DNA of 7,320 nt from Anaerolineaceae bacterium UBA5365 (GTDB lineage Bacteria > Chloroflexota > Anaerolineae > Anaerolineales > Anaerolineaceae), in the NCBI GenBank assembly GCA_002407905.1, contig DHPL01000069.1, positions 16,626 through 23,945 on the forward strand, read 5' to 3'. Numbering within the stretch: the first letter of the stretch is position 1; every line of letters begins with the position of its first letter. Below are positions 1-5,559 of the stretch, in pieces. The position numbers and the translations under genes were made by a program. The notes under the pieces were generated by a model. It was given only the letters and a program-made list of their open reading frames with translations, was not told the DNA's origin and made no database searches.

Positions 1-288
1 AGTTTTGGCGTCCTGGAGGCTGCGGGGCCGCCGCCTGAAAATGGCCCCATCATGCTGCTTTTGCGCCCGCAGGATGCCCAAATCAGTGCTGCTGAAGAGC
101 TGAACAGTTTCACCGCCCGGGTGGACGACGCGATTTTCAGCGGAGAAAGCTACCGCCTGGAACTCCTCACGTCCTCCGGCGAGCGCCTGCAAATTAATAG
201 CCCCAATGCATACCCAGCGGGCGCCGAATTGCGGATCAGCTACTCACCCCAAACCCTCCTGCCGCTCCAGGATACTGAAAATGAATGA
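1..288 (+). CDS. ABC transporter ATP-binding protein, C-terminal TOBE region (5'-truncated)
   Basis: The reading frame is open from base 1 and ends at TGA 286-288, giving 95 visible residues. The motif LLLRPQDAQIS, then a beta-rich stretch (FTARVDDAIFSGESYRLELL) and GERLQI, matches the C-terminal TOBE_2 domain of MalK/PotA/FbpC-type importer ATPases. There a conserved RPE/RPQ-D strand is followed by a G-x(2)-Y/F-x-L hairpin. In this family the domain forms a regulatory OB-fold-like barrel behind the ATPase domain, on the cytoplasmic side of the membrane. The Walker A, Walker B and signature motifs would lie upstream, outside the window. The substrate (polyamine, iron, thiamine or sugar) cannot be told from this fragment. 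An ATG at 52 lies inside the domain and is not the true start. The stop overlaps the DUF402 start by 8 bp, so the two genes are probably cotranscribed and translationally coupled. Confidence 0.8.
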   Translation, partial: SFGVLEAAGPPPENGPIMLLLRPQDAQISAAEELNSFTARVDDAIFSGESYRLELLTSSGERLQINSPNAYPAGAELRISYSPQTLLPLQDTENE

Positions 289-781
289 AAAGCAGATCAC
301 CGTGCGCAAGCTCCACCCGGATGGGCAACTGGCCTTCAGCTATGGCATGACCCTCTTGCACGAATCACCCACCCGTCGGGATATTTTTGGCATCTTCCAG
401 GTTGGGCCGCACCGCCAGGGGCGCGTGGTTTTTGAACCGGGCGACCATTTTTACGAGGCCTACTTTACGGACCGGCCTTACAACATCTATGCCGTGCACA
501 AAGGCGATAACCCCGAAATGAAGTGCTGGTATTTCAACATCTCCGGCCCGGCCGAATTCAGCGCGGACGTCATCACCTGGACTGATTACGCTCTGGACCT
601 GATCCTCTACCCGGATGGCTGCCTGGAACTCTTGGACCAAGACGAACTGCCCGGCCTGGGCTTGGATTGGCCGCAGTACTGCCAGGTTTGGCAGGGAGTT
701 AAGGACCTGCTTTTCGCCCTTAAAAGCGAGGCGCCCCTGCTGATGCCGGGGCTGCCTGAAATAACTTTGAGAAGCTCTTAA
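281..781 (+). CDS. DUF402 domain protein, probable nucleotide phosphatase-like
   Basis: A 166-residue soluble protein. The start chosen is ATG 281, because the frame upstream of it overlaps the ABC gene with no family similarity and an AGGA lies 9 bases before it. Family features are FYEAYFTDRPYNIYAV (about residues 58-73), KCWYFNIS (81-88), DYALDLILYPDG (102-113) and LLDQDEL (117-123). The W-Y-F-N-I strand, the D-x(3)-D-L-D-like strand and the L-D-x-D-E-L turn are the hallmarks of DUF402. Characterised members (FomD, the staphylococcal nucleoside di/triphosphatase) hydrolyse nucleotide phosphates using metal-binding acidic residues. The acidic residues of both motifs are present here, so catalysis is possible, but the substrate is unknown. 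The 8-bp overlap with the ABC ATPase gene suggests coexpression. No membrane segment is visible. The 3' end overlaps the convergent minus-strand gene by 3 bp. Confidence 0.85.
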   Translation: MNEKQITVRKLHPDGQLAFSYGMTLLHESPTRRDIFGIFQVGPHRQGRVVFEPGDHFYEAYFTDRPYNIYAVHKGDNPEMKCWYFNISGPAEFSADVITWTDYALDLILYPDGCLELLDQDELPGLGLDWPQYCQVWQGVKDLLFALKSEAPLLMPGLPEITLRSS

Positions 782-1257
782 ATAAACGGCGTCATCAGCG
801 GCAGGAGCAGCTGAAATTCCCACTTGCCAGAAAGCAGCATGGCGGCTACAACCACCACCGCCAAACATCCAACCGCGACCAAAGCCAGAAGGACGATCAG
901 AATCACCGGCAGGCCCTTTTTCTTGGGCGGTTGGCCGTAGGTGGGCTGTCCAAAACTGGTTTGGCCTGGCTGGAAACTGGTGGGGGGTGTTACTGGCGTT
1001 GCAGCGCTTCCTTGCGGTGGGGGCGGGGTGTAGCCCTGAGGGGGCCGGTAGCCACCCTGTGCCGCAGGCGGCGTGCTTTGCGGAGCCTGAGAAGTCCCCT
1101 GGACTGGCGTCTGGGGCTGGTACCCGCTTTGAGCAGGCTGATACCCGCTTTGCGGCGCCTGGTAACCACCCTGGGGCGGCTGGGACTGAGGAACCTGGCT
1201 GGTCCAGGCAGGCTGGCTGTTGGGAACCTCTTTAAATCCATCATCTTGGTCGGCCAT
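778..1257 (-). CDS. Pro/Gln/Gly/Tyr-rich tail-anchored membrane protein
   Basis: A 159-residue protein of unknown function. Residues 1-110 are low complexity, rich in P, Q, G, Y, S and T, with heptapeptide units GYQAPQS / GYQPAQS / GYQPQTP (about 31-51) and later QGGYRPPQGY. A basic patch PKKK (111-114) precedes one strongly hydrophobic helix (about 115-142). Only 17 residues follow it (SGKWEFQLLLPLMTPFI). There is no N-terminal signal peptide. By the positive-inside rule the disordered region is cytoplasmic and the short tail is outside, so this is a tail-anchored topology. Similar Pro/Gln/Tyr-rich leaders before a membrane helix are common in Actinobacteria and Chloroflexota and are often annotated only as hypothetical. 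The start ATG 1257 has AGAGG five bases upstream. The DUF4126 gene ends 35 bp upstream, so cotranscription is likely. The stop codon overlaps the DUF402 stop on the other strand. Confidence 0.8.
   Translation of the reverse strand: MADQDDGFKEVPNSQPAWTSQVPQSQPPQGGYQAPQSGYQPAQSGYQPQTPVQGTSQAPQSTPPAAQGGYRPPQGYTPPPPQGSAATPVTPPTSFQPGQTSFGQPTYGQPPKKKGLPVILIVLLALVAVGCLAVVVVAAMLLSGKWEFQLLLPLMTPFI
1121..1183 (-). repeat. Three-copy 21-bp tandem repeat encoding a GYQ heptapeptide
   Basis: Units start at 1121, 1142 and 1163 with exact 21-bp spacing. The first two share the plus-strand string TACCCGCTTTG, and the third has diverged to TAACCACCCTG. On the minus strand they encode the heptapeptides GYQPQTP, GYQPAQS and GYQAPQS. 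A related string, GGTANCCACCCTG, recurs at 1047-1059 and 1161-1173, where it encodes QGGY. The period is a whole number of codons, as expected for in-frame repeat expansion within a disordered region. Confidence 0.75.
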
Positions 1258-1262
1258 ATCTA

Positions 1263-1267
1263 CCTCT
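1263..1267 (-). promoter_or_regulatory. Ribosome binding site of the tail-anchored protein gene
   Basis: On the minus strand AGAGG lies five bases before ATG 1257 (AGAGGTAGATATG), which supports this start codon. Confidence 0.6.
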
Positions 1268-1291
1268 TTCTATGATTTCAACAGTTACAAG

Positions 1292-1297
1292 ATTATA
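1292..1297 (-). promoter_or_regulatory. Possible internal -10 element (TATAAT) overlapping the DUF4126 stop codon
   Basis: The minus strand reads GGTATAATC, a perfect TATAAT whose TAA is the DUF4126 stop. A start of transcription near 1285 would leave a leader of about 28 bases before ATG 1257. I see no convincing -35 at the right spacing, so this may be coincidence. Confidence 0.25.
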
Positions 1298-1871
1298 CCG
1301 TGCGGGGCGAGCTGCCTTTGCGCCTGTCGACCCACCAGGCAAAAAACCAGATGATCAGTACCAGTACGATCAGCATCAGAATGGGCAGCACAACTGAAAG
1401 CAGCGAGACCGTAGCCGCCACTAGGTCCTCAACGAAGGAGACCACCGGCGTACCAGCCCCGGCCGTGGATGCCGCCACAACCGGCCGCACCGCCACGGAT
1501 TTCACACCATGTACCGTACCGGCCACCAGTAAACCCATAATCAGCGAGAGCACTGGGTTGACATCCGTGATGGCTTTGGCGCTTGCCGCGAAGAGGATCG
1601 CACCTGCGGTTGGCCGGACAAAGGTTTGAATTGCGTCGTTCACCAGGTCCACGGCTGGCACCTTATCCGCGAAGAATTCGATCGCCGAAAGCAAGGCCAA
1701 AACCCCGATCGTCCACCAGCTGGTCAGCGCGTCGTAAGGCTGTGCCAGGGTGATCAGGTTGGTAAATTTAGCTGTAAGGGCAACGATCAACAGGGGAATA
1801 TACGCGTTCAGGCCGGCAGACGCTGCCAGGCCAAAGGCGCCCAAAACGCCGCCAATAACTCCATCCATCAT
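1293..1871 (-). CDS. DUF4126 family integral membrane protein
   Basis: A 192-residue membrane protein from ATG 1871. Conserved DUF4126 features are the N-terminal G-L-A-A-S-A-G-L-N-A-Y-I-P helix (about residues 14-26), IEFFADKVPAVD (64-75, with E65, D69, K70, P72 and D75), FVRPTAGAIL (84-93), H121-x2-K124-x4-R129-P130, and the polar S145-F-V-E148-D149 inside the penultimate hydrophobic region. A final hydrophobic helix (about 158-181) ends in the basic tail DRRKGSSPR. The family has no established biochemical role. Start choice: the frame extends to GTG 1886, but the bases between (GAAGAGAAGGAA) look like a ribosome binding site, and nothing resembling one precedes the GTG. ATG 1871 or the adjacent ATG 1868 is therefore preferred. 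It is probably cotranscribed with the tail-anchored protein gene 35 bp downstream, from a promoter just upstream. Confidence 0.85.
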   Translation of the reverse strand: MMDGVIGGVLGAFGLAASAGLNAYIPLLIVALTAKFTNLITLAQPYDALTSWWTIGVLALLSAIEFFADKVPAVDLVNDAIQTFVRPTAGAILFAASAKAITDVNPVLSLIMGLLVAGTVHGVKSVAVRPVVAASTAGAGTPVVSFVEDLVAATVSLLSVVLPILMLIVLVLIIWFFAWWVDRRKGSSPRTV

Positions 1872-1872
1872 T

Positions 1873-1877
1873 TCCTT
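1873..1877 (-). promoter_or_regulatory. Ribosome binding site deciding the DUF4126 start
   Basis: Minus-strand AAGGA sits 1 base before ATG 1871 and 4 bases before ATG 1868, within a purine-only run (GGAAGAGAAGGAAA). This argues against the in-frame GTG at 1886 and somewhat favours ATG 1868, though the two adjacent ATGs cannot be separated with certainty. Confidence 0.5.
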
Positions 1878-1910
1878 CTCTTCCACGGAACAAGGGTATT
1901 CCGCAATTTA

Positions 1911-1919
1911 ATTATAGCA
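1911..1919 (-). promoter_or_regulatory. Extended -10 promoter upstream of the DUF4126 gene
   Basis: The minus strand reads TGCTATAAT, a consensus extended -10 (TGN plus TATAAT), in the 74-bp gap between the DUF2085 stop and ATG 1871. Transcription would begin near 1904, leaving a leader of about 33 bases. A TTGATC lies only 13 bases upstream, too close for a normal -35, but extended -10 promoters can work without one. It suggests that DUF4126 and the tail-anchored gene form their own unit, though read-through from the reductase operon remains possible because I see no terminator in the gap. Confidence 0.5.
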
Positions 1920-1945
1920 AGGCTCAGGGGATCAACCTTATAAAA

Positions 1946-2785
1946 TCATAGGTTTATCGGCGCCCAGGTACCTGTAAGCAGGTAACGCAGCAAGGCGATG
2001 GCGCTGATCTGCAGTAAGGCCAGAAGGGCGCCCAGCATCAGCGGCGCGCGCAGTTCGCCCCAATCCTTCGCCTGGCCGTCCTGCCTTAAGAAGATCAGCG
2101 CCAGGCTGGTATGCAGCAGAATAAGCAGCAGCAGGAAACTCAGGGGGGTAAAAATAAAACTGAAGTAAAGCAATGGAGCCCAACCGCTGAGTATCCCGGC
2201 CGCGGCGCCAGCCAGGAATACGAGCAGCAGGCTGAACGTACCCCAATTCAGGATCCTTTCATCTTTGCCCTCGCGCCAAAAAGCCCGGTTAAAGATCGGC
2301 ATGGCAATCACAGCAATGCCCAGCCCCAGGCCAAGGCCGCTCAGCAGGCGCAAGCTGTTCGTACTGGTATAGAGCCGCCATTTATCCGGCAGGAATTGGG
2401 CAAAGGAATTCAGCCCATCCAAACCAAAGAAAACCAGAAAGGCTGCCAGGACCAGCAGGATGCTTAAACGCGGCCAGCGAATCCGCCTGCCCTTGAAGGC
2501 CAGGGCGATGATGCCCACCCCCGCGCCAAGGTACATACCGGTGCACCGGGCGCAAAAAGGCCCCTGATGCTCATGCACAAAGAAGGAGCGGCTTGGGATC
2601 TGATGGCAGGAGCTATAAGCGATTGCCCACAATTTGCCCCAAAAACCTTTTCGCGTCAAACCCAGCCAAACACCGGTCCCCAATAAAAGGCTGCTTTGCA
2701 GAAACCAATAGGTCAGCCAGTCCCGAAAAAAAAGCTGCCTGTGCCCAGCCGGGCCAGGCAGCATTAACTGTTGCCAGAATTTCAT
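1946..2785 (-). CDS. DUF2085 family multipass membrane protein
   Basis: A 279-residue protein with about seven hydrophobic segments (roughly 24-42, 83-98, 107-125, 147-166, 183-203, 205-234 and 248-270). The DUF2085 signature is clear: C60-H61-Q62-I-P-x-R66-S-F, then G75-P-F-C78-A-R80-C81-T-G83-x-Y85-x-G87, followed by G121-L-D-G-L-N and N143-S-L-R146-L-L-S-G. The C-H-Q and C-x2-C residues suggest a metal-binding or redox site at the membrane face, but no function is established for the family. Many DUF2085 proteins are shorter and centre on the Cys region, so the hydrophobic C-terminal half extends beyond that core. ATG 2785 lies directly after the reductase TAG with no intervening base and no good ribosome binding site, implying translational coupling. 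An alternative in-frame Met at residue 8 has no better ribosome binding site. Confidence 0.85.
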   Translation of the reverse strand: MKFWQQLMLPGPAGHRQLFFRDWLTYWFLQSSLLLGTGVWLGLTRKGFWGKLWAIAYSSCHQIPSRSFFVHEHQGPFCARCTGMYLGAGVGIIALAFKGRRIRWPRLSILLVLAAFLVFFGLDGLNSFAQFLPDKWRLYTSTNSLRLLSGLGLGLGIAVIAMPIFNRAFWREGKDERILNWGTFSLLLVFLAGAAAGILSGWAPLLYFSFIFTPLSFLLLLILLHTSLALIFLRQDGQAKDWGELRAPLMLGALLALLQISAIALLRYLLTGTWAPINL

Positions 2786-3937
2786 CTAAGCTTCAATGGG
2801 TTCAGTGAGATAGCGATGAGCTTTCTTCAGACCCTCAATGATCTCCAATTGCTGCGGGCAAAGTGTTTCGCACTGACCGCATTCCACGCACATATCTCCT
2901 CGGTTTTCAGGAGCAATAAAGGTGTTGTAACGCCTCTGAGCACTCTTCTGAACACCGTACATCACCCCGGAATTCCACATATCGAATACTCTGGGGATGT
3001 GCACACCGCTCGGGCATGGCAGGCAGTACTCGCAGGCCGTGCAACCGATGGCTTTAAGCGTCTTGTAAACCTTTTGCACTTCCAGGACCAGGCGTTTATC
3101 TTCCTCGCTCATTGTGCCCACACCGCCCTTCGAGGCGGTTGCCAGGTTCTGCTCAACCTGCTCCATGGTGGTCATGCCAGAGAGCACCACGGCCACTTCC
3201 GGCTGGTCCCAGAGCCATTGCAGGGCCCATTCCGCCGGCGTCCAGCCCTTATCGCTGGCATCGAAGATCTTCTGGACCTCAGGCGGGGCCGGATCCTTGG
3301 CCAGGTTGCCCCCCTGCAAACCCTCCATGATCACAACCGCGATCCCGCGCTCTGCGGCCTGACGCAGGCCTTTCATACCGGCCTGTTCATGGATGTCCAT
3401 GTAGTTGTATTGGATCTGGCAAAAGTCCCAATCGTAGGCACTTAGGATCTCATCAAAAACAGGGTATTTGTCGTGGAAGGAAAAGCCCAAATACCGGAAT
3501 TTTCCGGCAGCGCGCTGTTTCTCCGCCCATGCGAACACCTCCAGGTCCCGCAGGTTCTCCCAGCGGCTGCGATCCAATGAGTGCAGCAAGTAAAAATCGA
3601 TATGGTCGGTTTGCAAACGATTAAGCTGCTCTTCCAGGTGGTAATCCATATCCGCCTGGCTTTTGATCAGCCAGGAAGGCATCTTGGTGGCCAGGCGCAC
3701 TTTTTCACGGTAGCCATCCTGCAGCACCCTTCCAATTACCTTTTCGCTGTTTTCGCGATGGTAACCCCAGGCGGTATCTACATAGTTCACGCCCTCATCA
3801 ATGGCGTGCCGAATCATGCGCGTGGCTTCCGGCTCGTCGATCGCGCCGCTATCTTCCCCAATGATCGGCAGCCGCATTGCTCCAAAACCTAAAGCGCTCA
3901 CTTGCCAATCCAATTTTCCAAAATTGCGGTATTGCAT
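2786..3937 (-). CDS. Aldo/keto reductase with C-terminal 4Fe-4S ferredoxin-type domain
   Basis: A 383-residue cytoplasmic oxidoreductase. The N-terminal 290 residues form the aldo/keto reductase barrel, starting MQYRNFGKLDWQVSALGFGAMRLP. The catalytic tetrad is visible: D54 and Y59 in VDTAWGY, K85 in LATKMP and H119 in YLLHSL. The C-terminal region has two cysteine clusters, C299-x2-C302-x2-C305-x2-C308-P and C350-x2-C353-x2-C356-x3-C360-P, typical of the aldo/keto reductase subfamily that carries a Fer4-type domain. It probably couples NAD(P)H-linked carbonyl reduction with electron transfer through Fe-S clusters; the physiological substrate is unknown. Start choice: in-frame ATGs occur at 3955, 3943 and 3937. 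Only 3937 has a well-spaced ribosome binding site (AAGGA, 8 bases), and it gives the usual family N-terminus. The 3955 start would add MERKMQ. It is the first gene of a tight operon with DUF2085. Confidence 0.92.
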   Translation of the reverse strand: MQYRNFGKLDWQVSALGFGAMRLPIIGEDSGAIDEPEATRMIRHAIDEGVNYVDTAWGYHRENSEKVIGRVLQDGYREKVRLATKMPSWLIKSQADMDYHLEEQLNRLQTDHIDFYLLHSLDRSRWENLRDLEVFAWAEKQRAAGKFRYLGFSFHDKYPVFDEILSAYDWDFCQIQYNYMDIHEQAGMKGLRQAAERGIAVVIMEGLQGGNLAKDPAPPEVQKIFDASDKGWTPAEWALQWLWDQPEVAVVLSGMTTMEQVEQNLATASKGGVGTMSEEDKRLVLEVQKVYKTLKAIGCTACEYCLPCPSGVHIPRVFDMWNSGVMYGVQKSAQRRYNTFIAPENRGDMCVECGQCETLCPQQLEIIEGLKKAHRYLTEPIEA

Positions 3938-3945
3938 CTGCATCT

Positions 3946-3950
3946 TCCTT
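3946..3950 (-). promoter_or_regulatory. Ribosome binding site deciding the reductase start
   Basis: Minus-strand AAGGA is 8 bases before ATG 3937 but only 2 before ATG 3943, and it lies downstream of ATG 3955. It therefore favours translation from 3937. Confidence 0.55.
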
Positions 3951-3968
3951 TCCATCAGGGGATAATCT

Positions 3969-3990
3969 TTAGGGAAAACCCTCTCCCTAA
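3969..3990. promoter_or_regulatory. Perfect 7-bp inverted repeat, candidate operator for the reductase operon
   Basis: TTAGGGA (3969-3975) and TCCCTAA (3984-3990) are exact reverse complements separated by 8 bp. Their centres are 15 bp apart, somewhat more than one helical turn. The element lies in the leader of the reductase gene, just downstream of a possible minus-strand -10 (TACAAT, 3998-4003), so a bound repressor would overlap the start of transcription. It has no T-run on either side that would make it a terminator. No regulator gene lies next to it. Confidence 0.4.
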
Positions 3991-3997
3991 CTTTCTA

Positions 3998-4003
3998 ATT
4001 GTA
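3998..4003 (-). promoter_or_regulatory. Possible -10 element of the reductase-DUF2085 operon
   Basis: The minus strand reads TACAAT, one mismatch from TATAAT, about 60 bases upstream of ATG 3937. The expected -35 position (4021-4026, ACGGCA) matches TTGACA at only three of six bases, so the call is weak. Confidence 0.3.
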
Positions 4004-4085
4004 CCCAATCATCGCTTTCCTGCCGTTTAATCCGCAGAAAACTAACCTATTAATTACAACTGCGTTTTTCCCTGCGGTTTGGCAT

Positions 4086-4091
4086 TAAAAT
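4086..4091 (+). promoter_or_regulatory. Possible -10 element placing the transcript start at the permease ATG
   Basis: TAAAAT lies seven bases before ATG 4098, so a transcript from it would begin at or next to the start codon. The -35 region (about 4063-4068) is a poor match. No Shine-Dalgarno sequence is present in the AT-rich stretch before the ATG, which fits a leaderless message. Confidence 0.3.
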
Positions 4092-4097
4092 AAATGC

Positions 4098-5549
4098 ATG
4101 ACCACCCAGCCAACTCCGCCTCCTCAAGAACCCACTATTCTGCCGGTTCCGCCCCCACCCCAGGACGAAGCCCCGCTCTCGCCCAAATGGGAGTGGCCGA
4201 CCAAGATCATCATCGGGCTGATACTGCTCGGGATTCTCGTTTTTCTGATTGCCCGATTCCATAATTATCTCAATTTGATGATCACCGCCTTCGTGGTTTC
4301 CATCCTGCTCCAGCCCTTGGCTAAACTGTTGGAACGCCTCTTGCGCATCAAATGGCGGCTGGCGGTGCTGATCGTTTATCTGCTGGTTTTTGGTCTGGTG
4401 ATTTTCCTGATTGCGCGGGGCGGGGTATTTATTCTTGAGCAGGCCCGCTCCCTGGTGGATAGCCTGCAAACCTCCTTACTGCCCATCATCGAACAATTAT
4501 CCCAAAAGCCGGTCAACATCGGCTCATTCACCTTCACCCTGCCCAAATTGGATACCAACTTCCTGGTCACAATGGTACAGGAACGCCTGGTTCCTCTGGC
4601 CGGGCAAGCGCCGGGAGCTGTGGGCAAAACCGTGTCAGTCGTTGGCGGATTCCTGTTCAACTTCTTTCTCACCTTCATGGTTTCGCTCTTCATCACCAGC
4701 GAGTCCGAGGCCACAAACGGGCACATCTTCCAAATCAGCATACCGGGCTACGAGTACGACCTGCGGCGTATGGGCCGGGAACTCTCGAACACCTGGAACG
4801 CCTTCATCCGCGGCGAGTTCATCGTCATCGGTACGGCCATCCTCATTTTCTCCACCATGCTCGGCATCCTGGGCCTGCCCAACTTCCTCATCCTGGGCAT
4901 CATCGCCGGCTTGGGGCGGCTGGTTCCATATGTGGGTGCCTGGGTAGGCTGGCTGGCTTTCGGCCTCACCGCCTTCTTCATGAAGACCAATGTTTTCGGG
5001 GTCCAGCCCATTGTCTTTGCGCTGATTGTCATCGGGATTTCCCTCTTTGTGGATAGCCTGCTGGATAATGTGCTCACGCCCAAAGTGATGGGTAACGCCC
5101 TGGAAGTCCATCCGGCAGCCATCCTCATCTCCGCCCTGGTGATGGCCCAACTCTTTGGCCTGCTGGGCATCGTTTTGGCTGCCCCGGTTTTGGCTTCGCT
5201 GAAGCTTTTCCTGCGTTACATCACCCGCAAACTAATGGACCAGGACCCCTGGGAAGGAATATCGTACTATAACAAACCCAAACGCCCCGCGATCACCAAA
5301 CTTATCAAGCGCAACTCCCCGCTGGGACGGTGGCTGGAGAGCATCTGGGAAAAGACCCTGGCTTTTGTGGACCGGGCAGTGGAAGCTGTGAAACGCTTTT
5401 TCAGAACCGATTCGAAATCCCCAGCTGCCCAGCGGACCACCGGTAGCGCAGCCGGTTCGGAAAGTTCAACCGGGAAGAGCGCCAAAGCCAAGCCCAAGTC
5501 GGATAAAATAAGCAATGCCGGTACTAAGAAACCGGACAAAAAGAAATAA
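4098..5549 (+). CDS. AI-2E family (PerM/YdiK-type) membrane permease
   Basis: A 483-residue multipass inner-membrane protein. An N-terminal Pro-rich tail (residues 1-30) is followed by hydrophobic segments near 34-52, 57-76, 88-113, 178-200, 240-266, 268-295, 303-322 and 338-373. Family hallmarks are the paired N-terminal helices ending in LLQPLAKLLERLL (70-82), the long amphipathic region 114-175, PYVGAWVGWL (277-286), and DNVLTPKVMGNALEVHPAAILISAL through GLLGIVLAAPVLASLKLF (323-371). AI-2E family proteins export small molecules, and some act as Na+/H+ antiporters; the substrate here cannot be inferred, and an autoinducer role is not implied. Residues 375-483 extend past the family core: an amphipathic basic stretch, then a Ser/Ala/Lys-rich tail ending KKPDKKK. 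An in-frame TAA at 4086-4088 leaves ATG 4098 as the first possible start. It has no ribosome binding site. A 63-residue acidic protein follows in the same operon. Confidence 0.9.
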   Translation: MTTQPTPPPQEPTILPVPPPPQDEAPLSPKWEWPTKIIIGLILLGILVFLIARFHNYLNLMITAFVVSILLQPLAKLLERLLRIKWRLAVLIVYLLVFGLVIFLIARGGVFILEQARSLVDSLQTSLLPIIEQLSQKPVNIGSFTFTLPKLDTNFLVTMVQERLVPLAGQAPGAVGKTVSVVGGFLFNFFLTFMVSLFITSESEATNGHIFQISIPGYEYDLRRMGRELSNTWNAFIRGEFIVIGTAILIFSTMLGILGLPNFLILGIIAGLGRLVPYVGAWVGWLAFGLTAFFMKTNVFGVQPIVFALIVIGISLFVDSLLDNVLTPKVMGNALEVHPAAILISALVMAQLFGLLGIVLAAPVLASLKLFLRYITRKLMDQDPWEGISYYNKPKRPAITKLIKRNSPLGRWLESIWEKTLAFVDRAVEAVKRFFRTDSKSPAAQRTTGSAAGSESSTGKSAKAKPKSDKISNAGTKKPDKKK

Positions 5550-5553
5550 GGAG
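5548..5553 (+). promoter_or_regulatory. Strong ribosome binding site overlapping the permease stop codon
   Basis: AAGGAG at 5548-5553 shares two bases with the TAA stop at 5547-5549 and is six bases before ATG 5560. It fixes the start of the small downstream gene and suggests termination-reinitiation coupling with the permease. Confidence 0.8.
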
Positions 5554-5559
5554 CATACA

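Noticed and set aside
709..752. Inverted repeats near the DUF402 3' end (GCTTTT/AAAAGC and GCCCC/GGGGC) as a possible terminator
   Set aside because: Stems are only 5-6 bp with loops of 7-10 bases, they lie inside coding sequence, and no adequate T-run follows in a position that would stop either gene cleanly.
365..868. Open minus-strand frame of 167 codons opposite DUF402
   Set aside because: It lies antisense to a recognisable family gene and also overlaps the 3' end of the tail-anchored gene in another frame. Its composition looks like a codon-bias shadow, and no domain is visible.
1047..1183. Repeated strings in the Pro-rich gene as a possible CRISPR or intergenic repeat array
   Set aside because: The 21-bp period is in frame and encodes a heptapeptide repeat, with no spacers between units.
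2771..3445. Plus-strand frame of 224 codons opposite the reductase
   Set aside because: The minus strand carries an unmistakable aldo/keto reductase with its catalytic tetrad and Fe-S cysteines. The plus frame has no recognisable features.
4032..4077. CCGCAG/CTGCGG inverted repeat with a 34-bp spacer in the divergent control region
   Set aside because: A 6-bp match across such a distance is near chance, and no supporting hairpin or second copy was seen.
4635..5150. Long minus-strand frame opposite the AI-2E permease
   Set aside because: It is rich in H, G, E, D and Q, as expected for the antisense of hydrophobic codons, and the permease on the other strand is unambiguous.
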